This document shows positions 12,098 to 22,985 of a DNA stretch of 64,000 bases, piece by piece. Within the stretch, counting starts at the first letter, position 1; each line of letters opens with the position of its first letter. The position numbers were made by a program, and so were the translations under genes. Origin of the DNA: Lycium barbarum (Eukaryota > Streptophyta > Magnoliopsida > Solanales > Solanaceae). The stretch covers positions 65,720,782-65,784,781 of the forward strand of contig NC_083344.1 of the NCBI RefSeq assembly GCF_019175385.1, read 5' to 3'. The notes below the pieces were generated by a model that saw nothing but the letters and a program-made list of their open reading frames with translations, ran no database searches and was not told where the DNA came from.

Positions 12098-14819
12098 TGT
12101 TATATCCCGTGTCTTCGTATAGTTGGAAATCGTGAAAATAATTAAGACTTGTTTGTTACAAGGAAATAATTTGATTTTAGCTAATATGTTATGTTGTTTA
12201 TGGAAGTATTGGTGCAAAGACCTCGAGGAAGTCCAAGGGCAAAAATTGGAATTTCGGAAATTAGTTTCGGGAATTAAAAAACAAGAGTTTTAATGAATTG
12301 GGCTCAACCAAAAACTTAAGAAAATTGAGGCCCAAACTTAAGGGGTGGCCGGCCAAGAGGCTTGGCCCAAGCCCCATTTAAATGGTCATGTGATTTCCAT
12401 GTGACCATTTAAGCAAGCATAATATATCCATGTATATCCATAGAATGTTCAAGAAAAAAAATTGAATTGAAGAACCTCCAAAAAGGAGCTCTCGGCCGAG
12501 CAACAAGAAAAAGAGAAAAATAATTTCCAAGCTTTGATCTTAATCCAAAAATCTTGTTCTTCTTGTATTGTAGTAAGTTCAAGACGCTCTCCGACGGGAT
12601 ACCATGTTGGTGTGGAAGGGGAGTGAATTTGATTTTGTTTAGTTTGTTAGTTGCCTCGTTGTGACATTTATGACGTAAATGAATGTTTAACGAATTGAAT
12701 TGGCATCGGAAATGGTTGCGGATTATTATGAGAAAGTATATGATTTTGGTATATTCACGTATATCCTTGTATAATTATGATATTAAGACTTCAAATGTGA
12801 CTTATAGTTGTTGTTAATGAATTCGGAATGAAACAATGCGAGTTAGTATGTTCGTCGTAGTTGTTGACATTTCGGATGAAATATGGAAAGTGACGAACTC
12901 CTAGAACTTATGTATATTGTTTGGAACATAATTGGGATGTGTTTGAATAACCTTGAATGAGTGAATTAACACAATAAAGTGGACATTAGTTTGGTATTGT
13001 GAAGTTTGAATGAAAATTGTCAACTTATATAGAAAAGAAGAATATTGAAGTTAGAGTGCTTTAGTTGTGGTTTATGTTGTTTGTGATGTTTGGGTTGTTG
13101 TTACTGATATTTATTGAGCCGAGCTAAGTCTCGGGGGTGTTATATATATAGGGGAAATGCTGCCGAAATTTCGGTAGGCAAAAATGAAGTTAAGGGAATT
13201 CTTAAGCCTTAGAATCTCTAAATTGGTAACTTTGACCATTTGCAGATTCTGGACGAAACGGAATTTGAGTTCGGGGTGAGCACAGGACGTTTATAAGGTA
13301 TGTAAGGCTCCCCACTCCTTCTTTTGGCATGTCTTAGTATGCTAAGTTGATATCGGAACCCCGGGAGCAATTCTGCTCCCCGAAATCCGAATTAGAGAAT
13401 GACTACTATTCATTCAATTCAATTGAAGCTTAAAGATCCTATTTAGACTAGAAAGTAACCAAACGTCCGAAACTCATGCAAAGGTAGTCGGATCACTTCG
13501 AAACCTTTATGTATGATCCCATAGACCCCAAATGTCCGTAATTCATGTTCGCCACCTCGACTTGACCCGAGGTGGGCCCGCTAACCCCGAGATGCCTTAT
13601 TTGTTCTATTAGGCTCTCTTTTTTTGGAAAAGTTTTGATAAGGGATCTTCGGTTATGAAATTGTCTTCTATGAAAGAATGTTTTGATTACTATAATGTAC
13701 TAAGCTATATTTTGAGCCATACTTACCACTTTGAGAACACCTTTGTGAAATGAACTTCCGTACTAACAAATTATTCGACTACTTTGATTAATGAGATGAC
13801 TTATGATGTAATCAAGTTTCGAAAGACTATTTTGATGTACAAATTGCATTGTTGCTCACGACTCCGCTCGTGCCCTTATTATGACTTCGTTCACCGGTTC
13901 CCGGGCCGGTTATGATTCGTGCGTACTATGATAAATTCGGCCGTATGCTGTGTTACGGTTCCCGAGACCTCGCCATAGGGCCGGGTTCCGTTTGGAGTTA
14001 TGCTGTGATATGGCTGGTGATATGTTATGCTGATTTGTGTGCTCGGGGATGTACGGAAATTTGAACCTTCTGGTGTTATGCTGTGTGTGGCACCAGCGTC
14101 GGAGTGGTGACCACGTTCCTGAGCTTTGCATGATTTTATTTGCATTATGTGTATATGTTTTGATACAAATTTTAATATATCATTCAGTACTTCCCGTTGT
14201 ATCTGTTTGCTTTCAGTTGTGGCCCATATTTCTGTAGTCTATGCTTTACATACTCAGTACATCTTTCGTACTGACCCCCTTTCCCCGGGGGCTGCATTTC
14301 ATGCCCGCAGGTACAGACACAGGTGATCCTCCACTGTAGGCTCCACTTTCTGCTATTTCGGGGTACTCCTCTTTGATCCGGAGTCCACTTTTGGTATATA
14401 TACCTTTTGCCATGTACATATTTCTGTATATCTGACTATTTGGGTACGGCGGGGCCCTGTCCCGTCATATGATTCTGTCGGTCTGTTTAGAGGTCTGTGG
14501 ACATGTTTGTGGGTTAGGGTCTTTCTGTATGGTTATGTGTATATGTTGTTTGGGCGATCTCATACGCCGAGGCGGCCGGTCCGCATATGTTTATACGTTG
14601 CTTTGTAGCTCTGTGTGGCCTTTGTTGGTGTTTGCTGTGTACAGGGTTATTTTGGATAGTCTGTAAAACAAAGGAAACTCTGCCGAAATTTTTCTGGAAA
14701 TTATCTAAATTTGGAATATAGCCTTGTCAGCTCCTGCTATATATTTGAATGCATTTGATAGATGGGTTTGGGTGCCCAGATCGGGCACTAGTCACGACCT
14801 ACGGGGTTGGGTCGTGACA
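12098..14819 (+). repeat. 5' LTR of A (2,722 bp, internally deleted)
   Basis: Matches the 3' LTR at 29844-32749 except that 188 bp (equivalent to 30349-30536) are missing at 12602/12603. The missing part holds the end of the presumed first exon and its GTAAG splice donor. Retained features include an 18-bp near-palindrome around CCGAAATTTCGG (13160-13177) and the TCAGTAC...GTACTGA dyad (14254-14274). Small ORFs inside, such as those near 13900-14330, have no protein-like features and lie in LTR sequence. Confidence 0.95.
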
Positions 14820-14823
14820 AAAG

Positions 14824-14835
14824 TGGTATCAGAGC
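14824..14835 (+). promoter_or_regulatory. Primer-binding site of A (initiator Met tRNA)
   Basis: TGGTATCAGAGC lies four bases after the LTR end and is the standard 12-base match to the 3' end of initiator Met tRNA. Minus-strand DNA synthesis would start here. Confidence 0.95.
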
Positions 14836-14878
14836 GGTTTGTCCTTGGAATGTCCACAGGCCGTGTCTCGTAGAGTCT

Positions 14879-14914
14879 TGTTTATCGGTGTGTTGTGCAC
14901 CACATCTATAAACA
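14879..14914 (+). promoter_or_regulatory. Leader hairpin of A with palindromic loop GTGCAC
   Basis: Arms 14879-14892 and 14901-14914 are complementary at 13 of 14 positions, counting one G-U pair. The single mismatch is C opposite U. The 8-base loop (14893-14900) ends in the self-complementary hexamer GTGCAC. The hairpin lies between the primer site and gag. Right after it comes the block GGCTACAGGGCATTTAGG, also found in W and, slightly changed, in X. B has the same hairpin. The structure suggests RNA dimerisation or packaging, which is inference. Confidence 0.7.
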
Positions 14915-15008
14915 GGAGGCTACAGGGCATTTAGGGTGTCACTTTTCTTTGGAATCTTAGATCGTGCGTTAGAGCTGTGCTATTAGGATGATTTTGATCT
15001 GATTCGTT

Positions 15009-15020
15009 ATTGTGTTTGCA
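15009..15020 (+). promoter_or_regulatory. Possible 3' splice site directly before gag of A
   Basis: A T-rich run ends in TTTGCAG at 15020, four bases before the gag ATG at 15024. Together with the GTAAG donor in the LTR (seen at 30404 in the 3' LTR) it would define a leader intron that removes the primer site and hairpin from the translated mRNA. B has the same arrangement. Confidence 0.5.
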
Positions 15021-15023
15021 GTG

Positions 15024-16463
15024 ATGCCTCCGAAGAAGGCAACGGCGGACCAGAAGGGCAAGGCGAGGATGGGAGAGACCAGTCAGGAACAGCGAGCTAC
15101 CCGGGCTCGTGTTTATGATTTGCCTGAGGTCGTGCCCCACTCAGAGGGGTCCGCTACACCACCAGTGGTACAGCCTGGAGCAGGTCCATCAGCAGCTCCA
15201 GAGGCCCGAGTACCCGCTCCTGAGACTCCAGCTCCACAGCCAGGGGCGGAGAACAGGACCCTGATGGAGGCTGTACAGTTGTTGACCACATTGGTAGCAG
15301 GGCAGGCTCGCAGACGCGGGCGGAGGGACGATGATGATGACGACAGGCGTGACAGCCTGCGGGTTCGAGAGTTCTAATTGTGTGGCCCTCCAGAGTTTTT
15401 CGGGTCTAAGCCCGATGAGGACCCCCATGACTTTATTCGGGGGATGCGGCGCTCACTAGACTTGGTCAGGGCTTCAGAGACCGAGTCTGTTGAGTTGGCT
15501 TCGCATAGACTACGGGATGTTGCTGCTCACTGGTATGAGTCCTGGGAGCTATCTAGGGGTGAGGGTGCTACCCCAGCTACTTGGGACGAGTTCGTGACTG
15601 CTTTCACTCACCACCTTTTGCCCCCAGAGTTACGGCGGGCGCGGGTTGTCCGATTTTTGCATCTGCAGCAGAGGGGTCGGAGCGTCCGTGAGTATAATAT
15701 GGAGTTTGATTCTTTGGCCCGGTATGCACCTGCCATAGTAGCAGATATGGCCGATCGGATGCACAGATACGTGATGGGGTTAGACCGCTATTTGATTGAT
15801 GGTTGTATGGCGGTGGCATTGCAGGCAGACATGGATATTGCCCGACTACAGGCTTATGTCCTGGGTATGGAGGACCGACATAGAGCTGATTATTCTAGCA
15901 GAGATCGGGACAGGAGGCCGCCCAAGAGGGCCAGATCCGCAGGTTATTCTGGAGATTCTCGAGGCGGACAGCCTCAGCAGCAGCAGTCAGGCAGACATCC
16001 TCCTCCGTCAGGCCGGGGTACACAGCCAGCCGGTAGGAGATTTGACAGTGCAGGACAGTCTGGGGCCGGTCAAAGCTCCAGAGCATCAGGATCACAGATA
16101 GCTAGAGGTCCCAGCCAGCCCAGACCACCCAGGCCCCGTTGTTCCCATTGCGGGAAATCGCACCCGGGAGAGTGTTATCGACTTACTGGAGCCTGTTTTT
16201 CGTGCGGTGGTCAGGGCCATCTTATGCGAGATTGTCCGTTGGCGAGCGGTTCTGGTAGTGTGGCTCAGCCGACGGGGTCAGCCGCTGGTTCATCATTTGC
16301 TCCATCAGTTGCACGCCCTGCGGGGCGAGGTATGCCGGCACCGGCGGGACGCGGTCGAGGTCGTGGCAATGCTTCGGGTTCTAGCTGTCCCTCGAACCGC
16401 ATATATGCATTAGCCAGTCGCCAGGACCAGGAGGCTTCGCCGAATGTCGTCACAGGTACATGA
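15024..16463 (+). pseudogene. gag: gag of A (capsid and nucleocapsid), with in-frame stops
   Basis: Gag forms the particle that packages the element RNA in the cytoplasm. The ATG at 15024 opens MPPKKATADQ and is preferred over upstream GTG codons because it follows the possible splice acceptor. An acidic, Pro/Ala-rich head is followed, after a TAA at 15375, by a capsid-like helical region (about 15378-15880), then a basic Arg/Gly/Gln-rich stretch. Two zinc-binding knuckles follow. The first is shortened, C-X2-C-X3-H-X3-C (16140-16175). The second is a classical C-X2-C-X4-H-X4-C (16194-16235). A TGA at 16461 separates it from protease in the same frame. In this family gag and pol usually form one polyprotein, so both stops are probably point mutations. 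No frameshift is seen. Confidence 0.9.
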
Positions 16464-16859
16464 TTGGTTTTCTCCAGATCTGCATATGCACTGATTGATC
16501 CTGGTTCTACTTTATCATATATTTCCCCGCTCGTTGCTAGTAAAATTGGGATAGTGTCTGAGCCTATAGAGCCATTTGAGGTTGCTACACCGGTGGGGGA
16601 TTGTATTATAGCGAGGCAGGTATATAGGGATTGTTCCGTGACTATATGTGATCGCTGCACTAAAGCTGATTTGATAGAATTAGATATGCTGGAATTCGAT
16701 GTCATTATGGGTATGGACTAGTTAGCTTCCTGTTATGCTAATGTTGACTGCCAGAAAAAGGTAGTCCGTTTTCAGTTTCCAGGGGAACCAGTTATAGAGT
16801 GGTTCGGGTCTACAGCATCGCCGAGGGGTAAGTTTATTTCGTACCTCAAGGCTAAGAAG
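16464..16859 (+). pseudogene. Protease region of A
   Basis: An aspartic protease that would cut the Gag-Pol polyprotein inside the particle. It continues the gag frame. The active-site motif reads LIDPGSTLSY (about 16492-16521), a common variant of the D-[ST]-G box in plant gypsy elements. About 65 residues later comes a hydrophobic VIMGMD motif typical of the end of the protease fold. A TAG at 16719 directly after it interrupts the frame, most simply a G-to-A change in a Trp codon. The linker to reverse transcriptase (16722-16859) stays open. The Asp is kept, so the domain itself looks catalytically sound. Confidence 0.85.
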
Positions 16860-17627
16860 ATGATTCAGAAAGGCTATATCTATCAGTTAGTTCGTGTGCA
16901 TGACACTACAGCTGAGACACCTACCATTCAGTCTGTTCCGGTCGTTAATGAATTCCCGGACGTATTTCTTGATGAGCTTCCGGGTCTTCCGCCCGAACGG
17001 GAGATAGATTTCACTATCGACTTGATGCCAGATACGCAGCCTATATCTATTCCTCCATACAGGATGGCACCGGCTGAATTGAAGGAGTTGAAGGAGCAGC
17101 TGAAAGATTTGCTGGATAAGGGCTTTATCAGACCCAGCACATCACCCTGGGGAGCACCGGTATTATTTGTGAGAAAGAAAGATGGGTCACTGCGGATGTG
17201 TATTGATTATCGGCAACTGAATAAGGTGACTATAAAGAATAAATATCCCCTCCCCTGGATTGATGATTTGTTTGATCAGTTGCAGGGTGCTAAATATTTT
17301 TCAAAGGTGGATCTGCGCTCAGGTTATCATCAGGTGCGAGTGCGAGAATCTGATATCCCAAAGACAGCTTTCAGGACCCGGTACGGGCATTATGAATTCA
17401 GAGTCATGTCTTTCGGGTTGACTAATGCTCCAGCAGTATTTATGGATCTGATGAATCGGGTATTTCGGCCTTTCCTGGACATGTTCGTGATTGTGTTTAT
17501 CGATGATATTTTGATTTATTCACGATCAGCAGAGGAGCATTCGAATCATTTGAGGACGGTACTTGGCACTCTCCGTCAACAGAAATTGTATGCTAAATTC
17601 TCCAAATGTGAATTCTGGTTAACTTAT
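16860..17627 (+). pseudogene. Reverse transcriptase of A, cut by insertion B
   Basis: The reverse transcriptase copies the element RNA into DNA. Seen in order are the N-terminal [10 protein letters not shown] region, [14 protein letters not shown] (finger domain), CIDYRQLN, the catalytic Asp in [19 protein letters not shown], and the active-site box FIDDIL near 17495, which stands for Y-X-D-D. The domain is intact up to CEFWL. There B has inserted, duplicating CTTAT (17623-17627). Reading resumes at 27490 in the correct frame, because 17628 and 27490 are equivalent codon positions. The open frame that runs past 17627 into B encodes LTR sequence and has no meaning. The frame is open from the stop at 16719. 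Confidence 0.93.
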
Positions 17628-20566
17628 TGTCACGACCCAGCCCCGTGGGCCGCGACTGGCACCCTATCTGGGTACCCAGACCAAACCGCATATTCATTTC
17701 CCAAATCCGAGCATGTTCCAAAAATTCATAAAAGTCATATCAAACTGAATCTTTATCAAATATGTCTTAAGCGGTCGCACAAATCAAAATGCCATATCAA
17801 ATACAAACTGAGCGGCGGAATAGACATCGCCGGTCGAAGGTGCAAACATAAGCATAAGGGCCATTTAGGGCCATCAAAACAAACGGACCGCTTTAAGACC
17901 AGAAAACAAATCAAACAAACATATATAGGACCCTCGCCCCACATATATGACTACAGGCCTCTACGAACTCAAAACAAAGACATATGGCGAGACAGGGCCC
18001 CACCGTACCTAAATCATCAAATATACAGAGCATATACATAGCAAGAGGAGTTTGTACCAAAAGTGGACTCCGGATCAGAAGGAGTACTCCAAAATAACAG
18101 AAAGTGAAGCCTACAGTGGAGGATCACCAATGTCTGTACCTGCGGGCATGAAACGCAGCCCCCGAAGAAAGGGGGTCAGTACGAAATATGTACTGAGTGT
18201 GTAAAGCACGGAGTACAGAAATATGGATCGAAACTGAAAGCAAATCAGATAACAAAGTGGAGTACAAATCAGTATGTCAAAATCCGTATCAAAGTCATAT
18301 ACGTATACATAATGCAAACGAAATCATGCAAACGCTTAAGAACATGGTCGCCACTCCGACGTTGGCGCCACACACAGCATAACACCAGAAAGTTTCAAAT
18401 CTCCGTATCTCCGAACACAAACACAAACATAGGTGAGCGTATCGCATCACGAGCCATATCACAGCATAACTCCAAACGGAACCCGGCCCTATGGCGAAGC
18501 CTCGGGAACCGTAACACAGCATACGGCCGAATTATTGTAAGGCGCACGAATCATAACCGGCCCGGGAACCGGTGAACGAAGTCATAATAAGGCACAAGCG
18601 GAGTCGTGAGCAAACAAATGCAATTCATATTTCAAAATAGCCTTTCAAAACTTAGTAGTCTCATAAGTCATTTCATAGTACAAAATAATCGAATACTTAG
18701 TCGATACAAAGTTTCATTTCACAAAGCGTTTCCAAAATATTACGTATGGCTCAAAACGTAACTTAGCATATCATAGTATTCAAAAAATAACTCGTAGGAG
18801 GAAGTTCCAAAACCGAAAGTATCATATCAAAATTTATTCAAAAGGACAGCCCAATAAGACAAATAGGGCGTCTCGGGGTTAGCGGGCCCACCTCGAGTCG
18901 AATTGAGGTGGCGAACATAATTTACGAACATTTAGGGGCCAAAGGTTCATACGTAATCATTTCTAAGTTACCCGACCACGTTTCGATAGGTTTCGAACGA
19001 TTGGTGGCATTCTAGCCAAAATAGAGCCCTTAGGCTTCAATTGAATTGAATGAATAGTAACTTTTCTGTGGATCGGGTTTCGAGGAGCAGAGATGCTCCG
19101 GAGGTTCCAATATTCACCTAGCATACTAAGACATGCCAAACGAAGAAGTGGGAAGCTTTACATACCTTACAGACGTCGTATGCTCTCCCAAAAGTCAAGT
19201 CCCGCTTCGTCTGAAATCTGCAAATGGTCAAAGTTACCAATTGAGATTCTTAGGCTTAAAAATGCCATTAACTTCATTTTTGCCTACCGAAATTTCGGCA
19301 GCATTTCCCCTATAAATCTAACACCCCCGAGACTTAGCTCGACTCAAAATACATCAACAACCACAGCCCACACATCAACAACAACACAAATCATAATCAA
19401 ACCACTCTAACTTCAAAGGTCCACCTTACTACACAAGTTGGAGATCTTTCATTCAAACTTCAAAATCCCAAATCTATATCCATATTATTGTATTCATTCT
19501 CTCATTCAAGATTATGCCAACACATTCCAAATACATTCCGTGCCACACACGAAATTGCCCAAAATCCATTACTTTCCATAATTCTTTCAAAACATCAAAA
19601 CTTACAACGAACATTCTAACTTGCGTCGTTTCATTCCGAATTCATTAATATCAACAATAAATCATATTTAAAGTCCTTAGTACCACAGATATACAATGAT
19701 ATACGTAAATATACAAAAGGCATACACTTTCCGATGATGTCCGAAATCATTTTTCAACGCCAATTTAATTCATCAATCGATCATTTGCGTCTTAAAGGTT
19801 ATAACGACACAACTAACGAACTAAATAGGATTCAATTCACCTCCCCTTCTAACTCTCATGGCTCACGGCCACACACCAACACACACACACACACGGCTGC
19901 ACACACATACACTACTACCACAAAATTCTCATTTCATTTCATTCATCATAACATTCGTACCAATTCCATAACACAAAAGTGGAAGAATTCTTACCTTTTC
20001 TTGAAAACCCGACTTGTCGCAAACGAGGTGCTTGTGCCAAACTAATTATACCCCGTTGAAGAGGGCCTTGAGTACTTCACAACTATGTGGAAACTAAGAT
20101 TTTTGGATTGAACAAGGGCAAGCAATTTTTTTTTTCTTTCTCTCCTCCTCACTCTCGGCCGAGAGCCTTTCTTATGGACTAGCTCACTTTTTTTTTGTTG
20201 TGTGGTTATTGTTCTTGATAATTAGCAAGACATCTTGATATATATCCATTAGTAATGGTCATGTGCATAGCACATGACACAAAAAAAAATGGGTTTGGGC
20301 CTTGGCCTTTGGCCGGCCACCCTACAATTTTGGGCTTCAATTTTTGTTGTCCAATTCTTGGCCCAATTCATTAAAAGTCCCGATTTGTAATTCCCGAAAC
20401 TAATTTCCGAAATTCCAAATTTACCCTCGGCCTTTCCCGAGGTCTTGACATTAATGATTCCATAACCAACATGGTCCTATGCACAAAAAATCAAAATATT
20501 TCCTTATAACATACAAGTCGTAATTATTTCTCGATTTCCAATTATACGAAAACACGGGACATAACA
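17628..20566 (-). repeat. 3' LTR of B (2,939 bp)
   Basis: Lies at the left on the plus strand because B is reversed. On the minus strand it runs from TGTTATGTCCC (20566) to GGTCGTGACA (17628). It contains a CA microsatellite near 19878-19895, the near-palindrome around CCGAAATTTCGG (19284-19301), the TCAGTAC...GTACTGA dyad (18176-18196), and a TATATATC promoter-like box near 20239. A GTAAG splice donor faces the minus strand near 19990. ORFs such as those at 18312-18575 and 19734-20045 recur identically in the other LTR and look non-coding. Confidence 0.95.
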
Positions 20567-20580
20567 TTCTCCCCCCCTTA
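20567..20580 (-). promoter_or_regulatory. Polypurine tract of B
   Basis: On the minus strand it reads TAAGGGGGGGAGAA, directly before the 3' LTR. It is the usual primer for plus-strand DNA synthesis. The block CATTCGGGGATGAATG just upstream matches the one in A. Confidence 0.9.
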
Positions 20581-20708
20581 AGAACATTCATCCCCGAATG
20601 TTAAATAAATCTTATGAAGACTCACAAACATAACGGGAAAACCATTTTATATAAGAATAGCACACATGGTTCATCCGTTCTTTGGTACAACAAATACAAA
20701 AGTCTAGA

Positions 20709-21185
20709 TTACAAGAGGCGTAGGGAATAAATGGGGTATCTCTTCTTCATCTCATCCTCCGCCTCCCAAGTCATCTCTTCCCGGTTATTATTGCGCCACA
20801 GGACTTTGACAGAAGGCACCTCCTTAGTGCGCAATCTCCTCACCTGACTATCCAGAATAGATACAGGCTGCTCGTCATAAGACAACTGCTCCGTCACCTG
20901 AAGATCATCTACTGGGAATATCCTGGAAAGATCACCAATACACTTCCGCCACATAGATACATGAAACACCGGGGGTACGACCTCCAAATCGGATGGCAAG
21001 TGTAGCTCGTAGGCGACTGCACCTATCCTCCGAACAATCTGGTATGGCCCGATGTACCGCGGGCTCAACTTACCCTTCTTGCCAAATCTCATAACGCCCT
21101 TCATGGGCGACACCTTCAGGCGAGAGTTCAAACTGAGTCTTTGTTTTATTAAGGGCCACACGCTATATTCTGTAACGGACAAACG
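20709..21185 (-). pseudogene. Integrase C-terminal tail and chromodomain of B
   Basis: From about codon 34 of the open frame the protein matches A's integrase tail: [14 protein letters not shown], then the GPY-type [11 protein letters not shown], then a chromodomain ([20 protein letters not shown]). Such chromodomains steer integration to heterochromatin. The stretch before KVSPMKG (about 21120-21185) derives from the RNase H-integrase linker but is out of frame. The two pieces are fused at 21113-21120, where a CTGAAGG repeat sits, so the catalytic core was deleted. The zinc-binding and D-D-E residues are therefore absent and no integrase activity is possible. The end differs from A (RYPIYSLRLL). 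Whether a short protein starting at 21212 is made is unknown. Confidence 0.85.
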
Positions 21186-21369
21186 CTTTCCAGACGTCAT
21201 AGCCAATATCATTCCTTATCACACCACTGATTTCCCTACCACATTATCGAAATCCCACTTCATACCGGATACCTCACACCAACGGATTCAAAATCACTTT
21301 ATACCAGACAGTTCACAGCAACGAATTCAAAATCATACCAAGCACTTCACATCAACGGATTCAAAACTA

Positions 21370-22270
21370 GGACCGGACGCCTAGCAGCATATCGAACGAA
21401 CTCGTAATCGGAGGCAGACATACTAGACTATGGCAGACGGCTCATAGTCAAAATCAGAGGTACAGAAGTATGTCAGAAAAATCTGAGGTCGAAGTCAGAC
21501 GTACAAAAGCGCATCAGGCGAATTCGTAATCAGAATCAAACACACGGAAATATTCTGTCACTCCAAACGAACTCACAACCAGATCATCGTACTCAGGCTC
21601 ATTCAGACTCAACATACGTTGTTCGAGCTGAAAATTAACAACAGACGTCACACAAGCACTTATCGAACACTTTTCCTAAGCGGTCGCCCGTGCAGAACAG
21701 TCATATCAAAATCATAAAGGTGGTGGAATATACATCGCCCAAATGCATACACACGTACAACCTCATGGGCCACCTTGGCCATAGTAGCATACGGGCCGCT
21801 TAAGAAGGCAAAACAGATCCACATACGAACATACCGGAGATTTAGCAGACAGATTCACAATCGGGGTCAGACGTACGGAATCAGATCGGACAGATTCGAA
21901 ACCGGAATCAGACGTACAGAACTATATCACACAGAATCGTGACCAAAGTCAGACAGGCAGAAATGTTCGGACAGAGTCGTAACCAGAATCAGACATACCG
22001 AGATGTATCAGACAAACGCGTGATCAAAATCAGACGTACAGAGGCATATCAGACAGGTTCGCATCTAGAGTCAGACAAACAGAGATGTGTCAGACGGATT
22101 CGCGATCAGAGCTAATCATGCAGAGGTATTACAACCAAAATCAGATTCAGAACCAGATGTACCAAGGTTTATCAAATGGGAACACAATCGAGGCCGGAAG
22201 CATAGAGGCGTAATAGACAGAGCCTTATCATCATCGGGAGTGCAGAAGTATAGCAGATAGAATCCAAATT
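21370..22270 (-). repeat. Degenerate minisatellite of B, unit about 41 bp
   Basis: At least seven diverged units of 39-44 bp are clear at about 21835-22130, with looser ones out to 21400 and 22270. Conserved words on the plus strand are CAGACGTACAGA, GTATATCAGACAG and ATTCG.AATCAGAATC. No long open frame runs through it, so it does not look like a coding repeat. Function unknown. Confidence 0.75.
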
Positions 22271-22892
22271 AGGATCAGATCACTCTTATTAAGGCTCCAA
22301 TGATTCATGAAAAATTTCCCTTTATTTGTAAACTTGTTCGCCAAGCTGTCACACAAATTGTCTTGCGTCTCGCGTATCAACTCTTTCAAAGATCCCACTT
22401 ATTCCCACTGATTATCCTTCATCTTTCCTACCCTCCATACTCGTTTTCTCTTTCAGACATCGTCCTTCCAAACTAAGTTATAATGTAGTTGTGGATTTTC
22501 TATCCCTTGACAATATTCGGATCGTCGCCCCCGCTTCGCTTCAAGTATTCGGTTTAGTAAAACCTTTCGTCTATCACAACTTTGGTTGCCGGGACTTGGC
22601 TCTTATCCCACATGGGCACCAAACGAAAATCATACACCCACACACATACACATACACATACACACATACGGATATATTTACTCATCCTTTACTGACGAAC
22701 GTCTCTGACTGTTATTCAAATTCGCTCAATTTCCCAAGCGGTGTTGTACCCTTTTCTTTTTGCCCATTTAGTCCGCCTCGTTCTGCGCGACTCCTGTAAG
22801 GGCACTAATTACTCCACACATTCTCTTTTCCTTTAGATTACCCCAAATTTTTATTTATGTCTAGCATACTCACTTATGAAAAACTTTACATT
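22271..22892 (-). mobile_element. Internal sequence of B without recognisable genes
   Basis: No gypsy protein motif in either strand. It contains a short CACATA/CA-rich tract near 22639-22680. Nothing else recognised. Confidence 0.5.
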
Positions 22893-22985
22893 ACTTCCCA
22901 GGGGTCACCCATCCCAGAATTTCTCTGGCTTGAGCACGCTTAACCCCGAAACTTTCATGCATTTTGACGCGTTAGGGCTAATATA
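22893..22985 (-). ncRNA. 5S rRNA-like segment inside B
   Basis: On the minus strand the segment ends with GGATGGGTGACC, CCTGGGAAGT and, before that, GTTAAGCGTGCT, in the order and spacing of the 3' half of plant 5S rRNA. These cover the internal-control region used by TFIIIA and Pol III. By eye about four in five bases match over the last 53. The 5' half is weaker (AGCCCTAACGC against AGCACTAATGC of 5S). The final ~20 bases of 5S are not matched. It has the same strand as B. It could be a captured 5S copy, a 5S-derived SINE, or a relic of a Cassandra-type element. It is too diverged to be a working ribosomal gene. Confidence 0.7.

Noticed and set aside
13891..14326. Several 60-84-codon ORFs in A's LTRs, repeated at 31826-32306
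   Set aside because: They fall in LTR sequence on both strands with no shared motif and mutate without regard to frame.
16265..16705. 146-codon minus-strand ORF over gag and protease of A
   Set aside because: It is the antisense shadow of a GC-rich coding region whose plus strand shows zinc knuckles and a protease motif.
17628..18041. C-terminal extension of the reverse transcriptase ORF of A
   Set aside because: Past 17627 the frame reads through B's LTR; the true continuation lies at 27490.
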